In this document: one piece after another, positions 5,911 through 12,800 of the stretch
How positions within the stretch are numbered: the first letter of the stretch is position 1
Layout: each line of letters opens with the position of its first letter
Source of the DNA: an uncultured Bacteroidales bacterium
GTDB taxonomy: Bacteria; Bacteroidota; Bacteroidia; Bacteroidales; Paludibacteraceae
Assembly (NCBI GenBank): GCA_937907165.1
Contig: CALCUH010000062.1
Location: 1-15,420 of the forward strand
Direction of reading: 5' to 3'
Length of the DNA: 15,420 nucleotides
Notes under the pieces: generated by a model
Database searches by the model: none
Told to the model about the DNA's origin: nothing
The model's input: only the letters and a program-made list of their open reading frames with translations
Made by a program: the position numbers and the translations under genes

Positions 5911-7578
5911 ATGAGTATTATGGCAAATGGTTTTGTTCAGTACTTTGAGAGAGCGATAACAGAGTTTTGGGAATTGAATGCGATGACTGATTATGTCACG
6001 AAAACCAATTTCACCTATCGCCAAGTGGGAGAAGAAGTTGCGAAGCTTCACATTCTTTTTGATGAGTTGAGTATTCAGAAAGATGATAAGATTGCGGTTG
6101 TTGGAAAAAACACGCCGCAGTGGGCTATCTCATTTATTGCTGCGGTTACATATGGCGCCGTTGTCGTGCCTATTCTTCAAGATTTCCATCCGAATGATGT
6201 GCAGCACATCATCAACCACTCCGAATCGAAACTTTTGTTTTTAAGCGATAACCAATGGGAAAATTTGGATGAAAATAAATTCCAGTTCATACGTGGTGTT
6301 TTCTCCATTTCTGACTTCCGTTGTATTTACCAGGCTCCTGGAGAGACTATCCAGATCGCCATGAAGCAATTGGACGCCAAGTATAAAGAGAAGTATCCGA
6401 ATGGTTTGCGCAAGGAGGATGTCAAATATAGCACGAAGGATGACGAGGAACTTTCCATCATCAATTACACTTCGGGAACGACGGGTTATAGTAAGGGCGT
6501 GATGCTTACGGGTGAGAATCTATGCGGTAATCTTGATTTCTCAAGCACGACTAACCTTGTCGGAAAGGGGTATGAAATTCTTACATTCTTGCCATTGGCG
6601 CATGCCTATGGATGTGCGTTCGATTTCTTGGCTCAATTCGTGCACGGTGCGCACATCACATTCCTCAATAGAATTCCTAGCCCTAAGATTTTGTTGAAGG
6701 CTATGGAGGAGGTGAAGCCTACCGCCATATTCACTGTGCCGCTTATCATTGAGAAAATATATAAGAATAATATCGTGCCGAAGTTGAATAAGACTTCCAT
6801 GAAGTTGGCTACGAGCATTCCTATCTTGTCCAGCAAGATCTATTCTGAAATCCGTAATACATTGGTGAAGACGTTCGGTGGTGAATTTAGGCAATTAATC
6901 ATTGGAGGTGCGCCAATCAACAAAGAGGTGGAGGATTTCTTGCTCAAGATAAATTTCCCGTTTTCTGTCGGCTATGGCATGACCGAGTGCGGCCCGATCA
7001 TCAGTTTTGACGAGTGTAAGGATTATGCTCCGCATTCCGCCGGTCGCGCTGTCGTAGGAATGGAAATCCGTATCAACTCGTCTGACCCTCAACATATTCC
7101 GGGGGAAATCCAGGTGAAGGGAAGAAATGTGATGATGGGTTATTTCAAGAACGAGGAGGCTACCGCCAATACATTCTCTAAAGATGGTTGGATGCGTACG
7201 GGCGATATCGGTATCATAGACAAGAACGGGTTCCTCTTCATCAAAGGACGTTGTAAGACGATGATTCTTGGTCCGAATGGCCAAAATATCTATCCGGAAG
7301 AGATCGAGTCGAAAATAAATAACTTGCCTTTCGTGACGGAGAGCATCGTTACACAGCGTAACGAGAAGTTGGTGGCGCTCGTCTATCCTGATTATGCGGC
7401 GATGGACGAGATGGGCATCCAACGTGCGGATTTGGATACTATCATGGATGAACAACGTAAGAAACTGAACGAGCAGCTCGCCGCTTATGAGGGCTTGTCT
7501 GCCATCATCATCCATCCGACGGAATTCGAAAAGACTCCTAAAAAGTCCATTAAAAGATATCTTTACGAGAATCTGTAA
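5911..7578 (+). CDS. AMP-forming long-chain acyl-CoA synthetase (first of two paralogues)
   Basis: Activates a fatty acid with ATP to acyl-AMP and transfers it to CoA. The 555-residue product has the adenylate-forming fold: P-loop YTSGTTGYSKG (186-196), FLPLAHAYG, then IIGGAPI, adenine-binding GYGMTECGP (354-361), ribose-binding Asp432 in GWMRTGDIG (426-434), hinge GRCKTMILGPNGQNIYPEEIE (446 onward), and a C-terminal KTPKKSIKRYLY block holding the likely catalytic lysine. No signal peptide or membrane span; peripheral inner-membrane association would be usual for the family. A second in-frame ATG at 5920 is possible. It is the first gene of a two-gene unit with a dedicated promoter and a possible operator. 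Chain-length preference cannot be read from sequence. Confidence 0.9.
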   Translation: MSIMANGFVQYFERAITEFWELNAMTDYVTKTNFTYRQVGEEVAKLHILFDELSIQKDDKIAVVGKNTPQWAISFIAAVTYGAVVVPILQDFHPNDVQHIINHSESKLLFLSDNQWENLDENKFQFIRGVFSISDFRCIYQAPGETIQIAMKQLDAKYKEKYPNGLRKEDVKYSTKDDEELSIINYTSGTTGYSKGVMLTGENLCGNLDFSSTTNLVGKGYEILTFLPLAHAYGCAFDFLAQFVHGAHITFLNRIPSPKILLKAMEEVKPTAIFTVPLIIEKIYKNNIVPKLNKTSMKLATSIPILSSKIYSEIRNTLVKTFGGEFRQLIIGGAPINKEVEDFLLKINFPFSVGYGMTECGPIISFDECKDYAPHSAGRAVVGMEIRINSSDPQHIPGEIQVKGRNVMMGYFKNEEATANTFSKDGWMRTGDIGIIDKNGFLFIKGRCKTMILGPNGQNIYPEEIESKINNLPFVTESIVTQRNEKLVALVYPDYAAMDEMGIQRADLDTIMDEQRKKLNEQLAAYEGLSAIIIHPTEFEKTPKKSIKRYLYENL

Positions 7579-7623
7579 TTGCTCTTATTCTTCGAACTTT
7601 TATTAACCTAAACACATAAAAAA

Positions 7624-9294
7624 ATGCAGTATTACGAAGGATCTTTTAATCAATTATTGGAAAAATCAATTCGGGAGAATTGGGAATTGCCGGCCCTCAC
7701 CAATTATGTCACGGGTGAGACTTATCTCTATAAGGATGTCGCTTCTGCCATCGAAGAGGTGCACATTCTTTTTAGGGAATTGGGTGTGCTCCCGAACGAT
7801 AAAATTGCTTTGGTGGGCAAAAACACGCCTGAATGGGCTATCGTTTTTGCGGCTGCGGTTACTTATGGCGCCATTATTGTGCCTATCTTGCATAACTTCC
7901 CGTTGGATGACATCCATCATATTGTGAACCACTCGGAGTCGAAACTCCTTTTCGTGAGCGATAACTTGAAGGATCAGATTCAAGAGGATCATATCAAACG
8001 GGTGAAGTGTATTTACTGTTACACGGAAAAGTATTGCATCCATATGAGCATCAAGTCATTGATTCCTCAGAAGATTCAGGAACTGCGTGAGGCGCTGAAA
8101 CAGAAATACCCGAACGGTATGACTCCGGACGACGTGAAGTATGTGGAGAGAAAACCGGATGACGTCTTTGCCATCAATTACACTTCCGGCACGACTGGAT
8201 TCAGCAAGGGTGTGGTTCAAACGCATGATAATATTACCGGAAATATAGGTTTTGTCAGGGAAACTGGATTGACTGGCAAAGGTATGAGAATCCTCACCTT
8301 CCTGCCGCTTGCGCACGCTTACGGCTGTACACTCGATTTCTTGTCGCAAATCACCCATGGCGCGCATATCACATTCTTGATCAAATTGCCGGCTCCAAAG
8401 GTGTTGATCAAGGCGTTCGGTGACGTCCGACCGAATATGATCTTTACGGTTCCGTTGGTGGTGGAGAAGATATATCGTTCCGTGGCAGAGCCTATCTTGA
8501 TGAGACATGCGGCTGAATTTTCCGAAGAGCAGATGGAAAAGGCCATCTATCCGAATGTCAGGGAGATGTTGGTGCAGTTGTTTGGCGGGGAATTCAAACA
8601 GGTGATCATCGGTGGCGCTCCTTTGAACGCCGATATCGAACAATATCTGGCTAAACTGAAGTTCCCGTTCGCCGTCGGTTATGGCATGACGGAGTGCGCT
8701 CCGTTGATCAGCTTCGTGAATCTCGACCGCTTTGTCACGAAATCCGTGGGTGTCGTTTTGCAGAATATGGAGGTGAAAGTCGATTCCCCGGATCAGGAGA
8801 ATGTGGCTGGCGAAATCCTCGTCAGAGGTCAGAATGTCATGGCTGGATATTACAAGGATCCTGAAAATACCGCCGCAACCATCAATTCGGACGGATGGAT
8901 GCATACGGGTGATATCGGTACTTTGTCGAAAGATAATTACCTTTTCATCAAGGGACGTTGCAAGACCATGATTTTGGGACCTTCCGGACAAAACATCTAC
9001 CCGGAGGCATTGGAGGCTAAATTGAACAACTTACCTTTCGTTTCCGAGTGTCTTGTGATTCAGAGCGACGAAAAATTAGTTGCGCTTGTATACCCTGATT
9101 TCAAGGCGATGGATGAAATCAATATGGATCCTAAGGAGTTGAATCGTATCATGGAGGAGAACAAAAATAAGTTCAACAAACTGGTCGCTAATTACGAGCA
9201 GATCTCCGAGATACGCCTTTATCCGAATGAGTTCGAGAAGACGCCTAAGAAAAATATTAAACGTTATTTGTACGAAAATCGCAAGGACGCATGA
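7624..9294 (+). CDS. AMP-forming long-chain acyl-CoA synthetase (second paralogue)
   Basis: A 556-residue homologue of the gene just upstream, alike in more than half its positions by eye. All catalytic motifs are intact: YTSGTTGFSKG (186-196), FLPLAHAYGC, then GYGMTECAP (352-359), Asp430 in GWMHTGDIG, GRCKTMILGPSGQNIYPE, and C-terminal KTPKKNIKRYLYENRKDA. It differs by a short insertion near residues 293-312 (HAAEFSEEQMEKAIYP) in a region the first copy fills with a non-matching stretch, and by a slightly different substrate-tunnel region, which would allow altered chain specificity. Only 45 bases, without terminator or promoter, separate the two genes, so they form one operon. The arrangement indicates tandem duplication and divergence. 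A terminator follows at 9316. Confidence 0.9.
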   Translation: MQYYEGSFNQLLEKSIRENWELPALTNYVTGETYLYKDVASAIEEVHILFRELGVLPNDKIALVGKNTPEWAIVFAAAVTYGAIIVPILHNFPLDDIHHIVNHSESKLLFVSDNLKDQIQEDHIKRVKCIYCYTEKYCIHMSIKSLIPQKIQELREALKQKYPNGMTPDDVKYVERKPDDVFAINYTSGTTGFSKGVVQTHDNITGNIGFVRETGLTGKGMRILTFLPLAHAYGCTLDFLSQITHGAHITFLIKLPAPKVLIKAFGDVRPNMIFTVPLVVEKIYRSVAEPILMRHAAEFSEEQMEKAIYPNVREMLVQLFGGEFKQVIIGGAPLNADIEQYLAKLKFPFAVGYGMTECAPLISFVNLDRFVTKSVGVVLQNMEVKVDSPDQENVAGEILVRGQNVMAGYYKDPENTAATINSDGWMHTGDIGTLSKDNYLFIKGRCKTMILGPSGQNIYPEALEAKLNNLPFVSECLVIQSDEKLVALVYPDFKAMDEINMDPKELNRIMEENKNKFNKLVANYEQISEIRLYPNEFEKTPKKNIKRYLYENRKDA

Positions 9295-9315
9295 GTCCGT
9301 TGATATGATAGGACA

Positions 9316-9347
9316 AGCGGGGCATTTTAGGTGCCTCGCTTTTTTTA
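9316..9347 (+). terminator. Rho-independent terminator after the acyl-CoA synthetase operon
   Basis: AGCGGGGCA (9316-9324) pairs with TGCCTCGCT (9332-9340) with one G-T wobble and a 7-base loop, followed by a run of T residues to 9346. Confidence 0.88.
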
Positions 9348-9368
9348 TGTGTTTTTCCTATCTTTTTT

Positions 9369-9376
9369 TATCTTTG
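9369..9376 (+). promoter_or_regulatory. Bacteroidota -7 promoter element (TATCTTTG)
   Basis: A perfect TAnnTTTG match lies 38 bases before the ATG at 9414 and after the terminator, giving the coiled-coil/DUF4112 gene pair its own promoter. The -33 region is T-rich without a clear TTTG. Confidence 0.65.
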
Positions 9377-9413
9377 TTATAGCAAGATAGAAACTAACGT
9401 AAATGATTTGAAT

Positions 9414-11546
9414 ATGGAGGAAGAAAATAGATTATATGGATTTATCAGGGATATCGCCGATAAACAGTTTGAGAAGAAGGAAAAAATCACCCGTGCGGAT
9501 GTGGCGTCCATTCTCAAGGAGAAGTATCGAGTGGATTGCTCGGACGGCGCCGAAGTGAGCCGCATGGTTTATTGCGCCTATCTCAGCTTCGGTAACCTTG
9601 AATCTATCCGTTGGGCGATTGTCTCTAACGACGGAAGCATGAGTGTGGTGGATCAATATGAGTTGAATGCCCGCTTGGACGAGGGAAACGCGTCATCCGC
9701 TTTGCCTGTTGTGGAGAAGAGCCTTGGCGTGTCGCGTGATTTGCTTTCCGAAGCGAAGTCTTCCGCCGAAGATCTTTTGAAAATCGAGCTTGCTAAGGAT
9801 GTCGCTTCTCTGCACAAATGGCTGCAAGGCACCTCGGCGATTGATGAGGTGCGGGAGAAGAGCTTTTCTTTGATGCGAAACTATGGAAAGATGGTGGATG
9901 GCTACAAGGCGGCCGAGTGTGGCGTGAGAAATGATATCCATGACTTTGTGGAGCTGCGCGCCGTCGTCAATTCCATTTTCTTGCAATATGCGAATGCGTT
10001 GGTGGATATCTTTGGCGATTCCATCAAGGTGGTGGCGCCGCAACTTTTCGATTTCGACAAGGTTGGGTATCTGGATGTCTCCGCCATGCAGAAACGGACG
10101 CAGTTTGAGTTCGATAAGCTGGATGAGAATTGTACGATGCTTTTAGGGGAAATCGCTTCGCATTTCAGTCAGACGGTCAATCAAATGCCTATGTGGCTGA
10201 AAATGAACCGTTCCGTTGGCCCTAAGGCTAGCTTGTATGGCTCTCTCGCGATGGGTGCAGTCTCTTACCTCAACCATTGGCTCGATGCGCAGGAGAAGTC
10301 TGTGCGTGTGCGTAACGAGTATGTTAAGCTGGAGCAGGGTGTGCTGAAGGATCGCCAGCAGATGAGCGGTGATTTGCTCCGTCTCGCTAAGATTCATAAG
10401 GTGATGAACGATTTGTATATTCCTTCCGCCTCTCTCTTTATGCGGCATGCGGACACTGTCCTGTCCGATGATTTGAAAGGATTGCTGGATAGCTTATACC
10501 AAGGTGACCTTGCCCCGCTGAAGAAGGAACGCGACGAGGCGTTGGCGCGTTGCAAGGCGTTGGAACGTAGTATCAATGATCATAACGAAAACATTTCTCT
10601 CTTTGATGCGCAATTGGTGGAGATGAAGGGAATGTTGGATTCCCAAAAGGATAACTATGACCAAGCTTTGGAGCGTAAGCCTGCTCGTCCGGGATTGATG
10701 AAACGTTTTCTTACGTTTGGTGTCGCGCAACGTGAATATGGCAGACGTCTCTTGGCGTGGGACGAGCATGACGGCCAATTGGTTTCCGCCTATCAAGATG
10801 CGCTGATGGATGTCGAGGAGGGGTCGGAGGACCGCGCGACTCACATCGCTCAACTGGAGAAGGACAAGCGAGAATATGAGGCTTGCAAGGCGAGGGTGGA
10901 GGAGTTGAACAAACTGATTGCCCAACGGTTGAACTCTTCTCCGCAACAGAAGGCGGAGGCGTTGAAGTATTTGAGGAATCTGTTGCCGCTGTTGCATGCG
11001 GGTAAGACGATTGTGGAGAGTAAATTGGACGATAGTCTGTTGGATGTTTATGTGCCTTCGCAAGTGGATGAGGTCTTGTCGCTGCCTGACGATGTGGAGC
11101 GTAATTTGCATGGCTTTGTCGCTAAGGTCTGCTCGGAGATTAAGGATTCGGGCGTCGACATTTCTCGCTCCGTCTTGCATGACTTTGGTCTATCTGAGGC
11201 TGAGATAACCGTTGAGTTGAGCCAGTCCGCCCTCTCCGCGGTGGAGAAAACTTCCGATTTGTTGAAGAACTGGAGTTACCTCCAGACGGAGCAAATGAAG
11301 ACCCAATTGTCTGAAGCGGTTTTCAATGAGGAAATGGATCGTCTGAAGAAGGATTTCCGTTCCGCCATGTCGGATATCGATCAAAGGAACAAAGTGCTCG
11401 TGGAGGTCATGAAAAGGGCGAATACGGCGGCGGACAAGGATGAATTGCGCAAGGCGTTGGCTGATTTGGCTGGCTTGCCATGTGGTGAACTGACGGAAGA
11501 GGATTGGAACGATATATTGTCCGGAAAGAAGATATTGGAAATTTAG
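9414..11546 (+). CDS. Uncharacterised 710-residue alpha-helical, coiled-coil protein
   Basis: I do not recognise this family. The start is ATG 9414, two codons after a possible TTG at 9408. No signal peptide, no clear membrane span and no Walker A or nuclease motif are seen; AGKT at about 529-532 lacks the rest of a P-loop. Residues about 3-100 form a compact N-terminal segment (RLYGFIRDIADKQF, then SRMVYCAYLSFGNLESIRWAIVS). From about 100 to the end nearly everything is predicted helical by eye: a hydrophobic stretch GSLAMGAVSYLNHWLD (276-291), a strong heptad-type coiled coil from about 368 to 420 (KKERDEALARCKALERSIN), a basic amphipathic segment RPGLMKRFLTFGVAQREYGRR (425-445), and a second coiled coil at about 475-510. 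The next gene begins one base after this stop, so translation is coupled, and partner proteins are likely. A structural, scaffold or membrane-tethered role is a guess. Confidence 0.75.
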   Translation: MEEENRLYGFIRDIADKQFEKKEKITRADVASILKEKYRVDCSDGAEVSRMVYCAYLSFGNLESIRWAIVSNDGSMSVVDQYELNARLDEGNASSALPVVEKSLGVSRDLLSEAKSSAEDLLKIELAKDVASLHKWLQGTSAIDEVREKSFSLMRNYGKMVDGYKAAECGVRNDIHDFVELRAVVNSIFLQYANALVDIFGDSIKVVAPQLFDFDKVGYLDVSAMQKRTQFEFDKLDENCTMLLGEIASHFSQTVNQMPMWLKMNRSVGPKASLYGSLAMGAVSYLNHWLDAQEKSVRVRNEYVKLEQGVLKDRQQMSGDLLRLAKIHKVMNDLYIPSASLFMRHADTVLSDDLKGLLDSLYQGDLAPLKKERDEALARCKALERSINDHNENISLFDAQLVEMKGMLDSQKDNYDQALERKPARPGLMKRFLTFGVAQREYGRRLLAWDEHDGQLVSAYQDALMDVEEGSEDRATHIAQLEKDKREYEACKARVEELNKLIAQRLNSSPQQKAEALKYLRNLLPLLHAGKTIVESKLDDSLLDVYVPSQVDEVLSLPDDVERNLHGFVAKVCSEIKDSGVDISRSVLHDFGLSEAEITVELSQSALSAVEKTSDLLKNWSYLQTEQMKTQLSEAVFNEEMDRLKKDFRSAMSDIDQRNKVLVEVMKRANTAADKDELRKALADLAGLPCGELTEEDWNDILSGKKILEI

Positions 11547-11547
11547 T

Positions 11548-12084
11548 ATGTCTAATTACAGAAGGGAAAAGACAAGGGAGAAGTTTGGCTTCGATTCTGA
11601 GAAGGAGGTCGCTAAGGCTAAAGCTGCAAAATGTACGGCTGAGCAGGAACGCAAACGGAAGGCGATGCGTCGTGAAAGAATTGAATCAAACTCGCTCTAT
11701 CGTGTATTAATCGGCGGGGCGATTGGCTTTGACATCTTAGATGCGGTTGTTGGTTTCATCGAGGGAGTGGGGGATTTGTTGTCTGGCGCCGTAGGTGTCG
11801 CCTACGTCTACCTGAGTTTATGCGTGGTGAGGTCGTTGAGGCTGACGATGGCGGTGCTGTGCGTCTCTTTGACCGATTTGTTGATCGGACTGATACCCGT
11901 GGCGGGAACGGTGGTCGACATCTTCTTCTGCGGTAGCTACATCAACCGCATGATGATTAAGGGCTTTGTGGAGGATGACAGAAAGGCGAAGCGTAGGGTG
12001 AACCTAATTTCCTCGGCGGGATTCATTGTGGTTGTAGGCCTGTTTTGGTTGGTGAAAACATTGATAGGACGTATGAACATTTAG
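11548..12084 (+). CDS. DUF4112-like small inner-membrane protein
   Basis: The 178-residue product begins with a highly basic cytoplasmic segment (residues 1-45, rich in Lys, Arg and Glu, including AEQERKRKAMRRERIE). Then come two similar hydrophobic blocks: FDILDAVVGFIEGVGDLLSG (61-80) and SLTDLLIGLIPVAGTVVD (107-124). Both have the pattern (D)xxxGxIPxxGDxxD typical of DUF4112 membrane proteins, here with a Glu for Pro in the first block. A further membrane helix lies at about 155-173 (SSAGFIVVVGLFWLVKTLIG). The assignment rests on this remembered signature; the family has no established function. The gene starts one base after the stop of the coiled-coil protein gene, so the two are almost certainly made together; the basic N-terminus could contact the largely acidic coiled-coil partner. 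Confidence 0.7.
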   Translation: MSNYRREKTREKFGFDSEKEVAKAKAAKCTAEQERKRKAMRRERIESNSLYRVLIGGAIGFDILDAVVGFIEGVGDLLSGAVGVAYVYLSLCVVRSLRLTMAVLCVSLTDLLIGLIPVAGTVVDIFFCGSYINRMMIKGFVEDDRKAKRRVNLISSAGFIVVVGLFWLVKTLIGRMNI

Positions 12085-12098
12085 AAGCGCTGAAATAG

Positions 12099-12140
12099 AA
12101 GGAGAGGAGAAAGTCCCTGTTGCGGGACATCTCTCCTCCT
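12099..12140 (+). terminator. Long imperfect hairpin after the DUF4112-like gene (possible terminator)
   Basis: GTCCC (12113-12117) pairs with GGGAC (12124-12128) around a 6-base loop, and the purine-rich 5' flank GGAGAGGAGA can continue pairing with TCTCTCCTCC on the 3' side with small bulges. No T tract follows immediately (the next T run is at about 12150), so termination is plausible but not certain. Confidence 0.5.
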
Positions 12141-12538
12141 CCCTCTGATATTTTTCTTCTGAAGTTTTTTAGGATAGCGTCGGCTGAGACGCTGCGTCGT
12201 TGATAAGCATCTGAACTTAGAGGCTTGGAACATGAGGCATATTCCGACATTAGACAAAAGATTGTTCCTGTGATGTTTCCGCTTGCTGATTTTTGACGAG
12301 TTATGGCGTGCCTTTTATTATATTCGATGAAAGTTTGTGTTTTTGCTTTATTATCACTATATTTAAGAAAATAATTCTGTTTTTGTCGCCAGCCGTGCGT
12401 CTCTATTGTAAAGGCTCGGAGCTCGATGATGAGAAATCTTTGCCGGATTATCGGATGATGATGGCTATTTATTTGCTTAGGGATTGGGGCTGGAAAAGAA
12501 CTAAACTGGAGCCGTCGAACGTGATGACTCAATGAAGA
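12141..12538. other. About 400 bases without a supported gene; contains a 6-bp hairpin
   Basis: No reading frame here looks like a real gene on either strand. AGCGTC (12176-12181) and GACGCT (12188-12193) form a perfect hairpin with loop GGCTGA inside the GC-richer stretch 12172-12202. The minus strand is open for most of the interval, but its translation is low-complexity, rich in Ser, Arg and Phe, and unlike a protein. A short plus-strand frame, 12293-12535, is in frame with the sorting tail at 12539 but separated from it by TGA, so it may be decayed coding sequence of a former secreted protein. Alternatively the interval may be a dispersed repeat. Confidence 0.4.
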
Positions 12539-12736
12539 ATGTTACTAATTTATGTAAGGAAGCGGGTGATAGTGGTGAAAGATGCGGGTGCTGAAATCTT
12601 GGCTTACGATGTGATAGGGCGTCTTGTCGCTCATTATGATGCGGCAAAACATGACTTTGTGGATGATTCGGTCCCGCACGTTGGTGTCTATGTCATCAGG
12701 TATGGTGATGTGGCGAAATGCGTCACGATTCCATGA
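12539..12736 (+). pseudogene. Orphan T9SS sorting-domain tail (remnant of a secreted protein)
   Basis: The 65-residue frame reads VIVVKDAGAEILAYDVIGRL, then PHVGVYVIRYGD, then a final CVTIP strand, the layout of a T9SS C-terminal sorting domain (strand, YDxxGR, GVYVIR, closing strand). Such domains occur at the end of large secreted proteins, but here there is neither a signal peptide nor a cargo domain: the in-frame codon two before the ATG is TGA (12533-12535). It is best read as the surviving 3' end of a degraded or rearranged secreted-protein gene. Production as a free tail cannot be excluded. The next gene, also secreted, starts 64 bases downstream; the two are in different frames and have no visible common origin. 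Confidence 0.6.
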
Positions 12737-12800
12737 CGGGATTGCGTGCAAAAACACTTTTGTCCGAGATGTTAAATGAATAATTCTAAAAAAAGGAAAT

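Noticed and set aside
8056..8991. Long minus-strand frame of 311 codons inside the second acyl-CoA synthetase
   Set aside because: The plus-strand gene has all family motifs; the reverse frame lacks any recognisable domain and a start signal.
10998..11012. AGKT in the coiled-coil protein as a Walker A motif
   Set aside because: The preceding residues (LPLLH) lack the glycine and loop of GxxxxGK[ST], and no Walker B follows.
12023..12532. Minus-strand frame of 169 codons in the gene-poor stretch
   Set aside because: It overlaps the end of the DUF4112-like gene, is rich in Ser, Arg and Phe without domain pattern, and has no ribosome-binding or promoter signal. Kept only as a possible repeat, not a gene.
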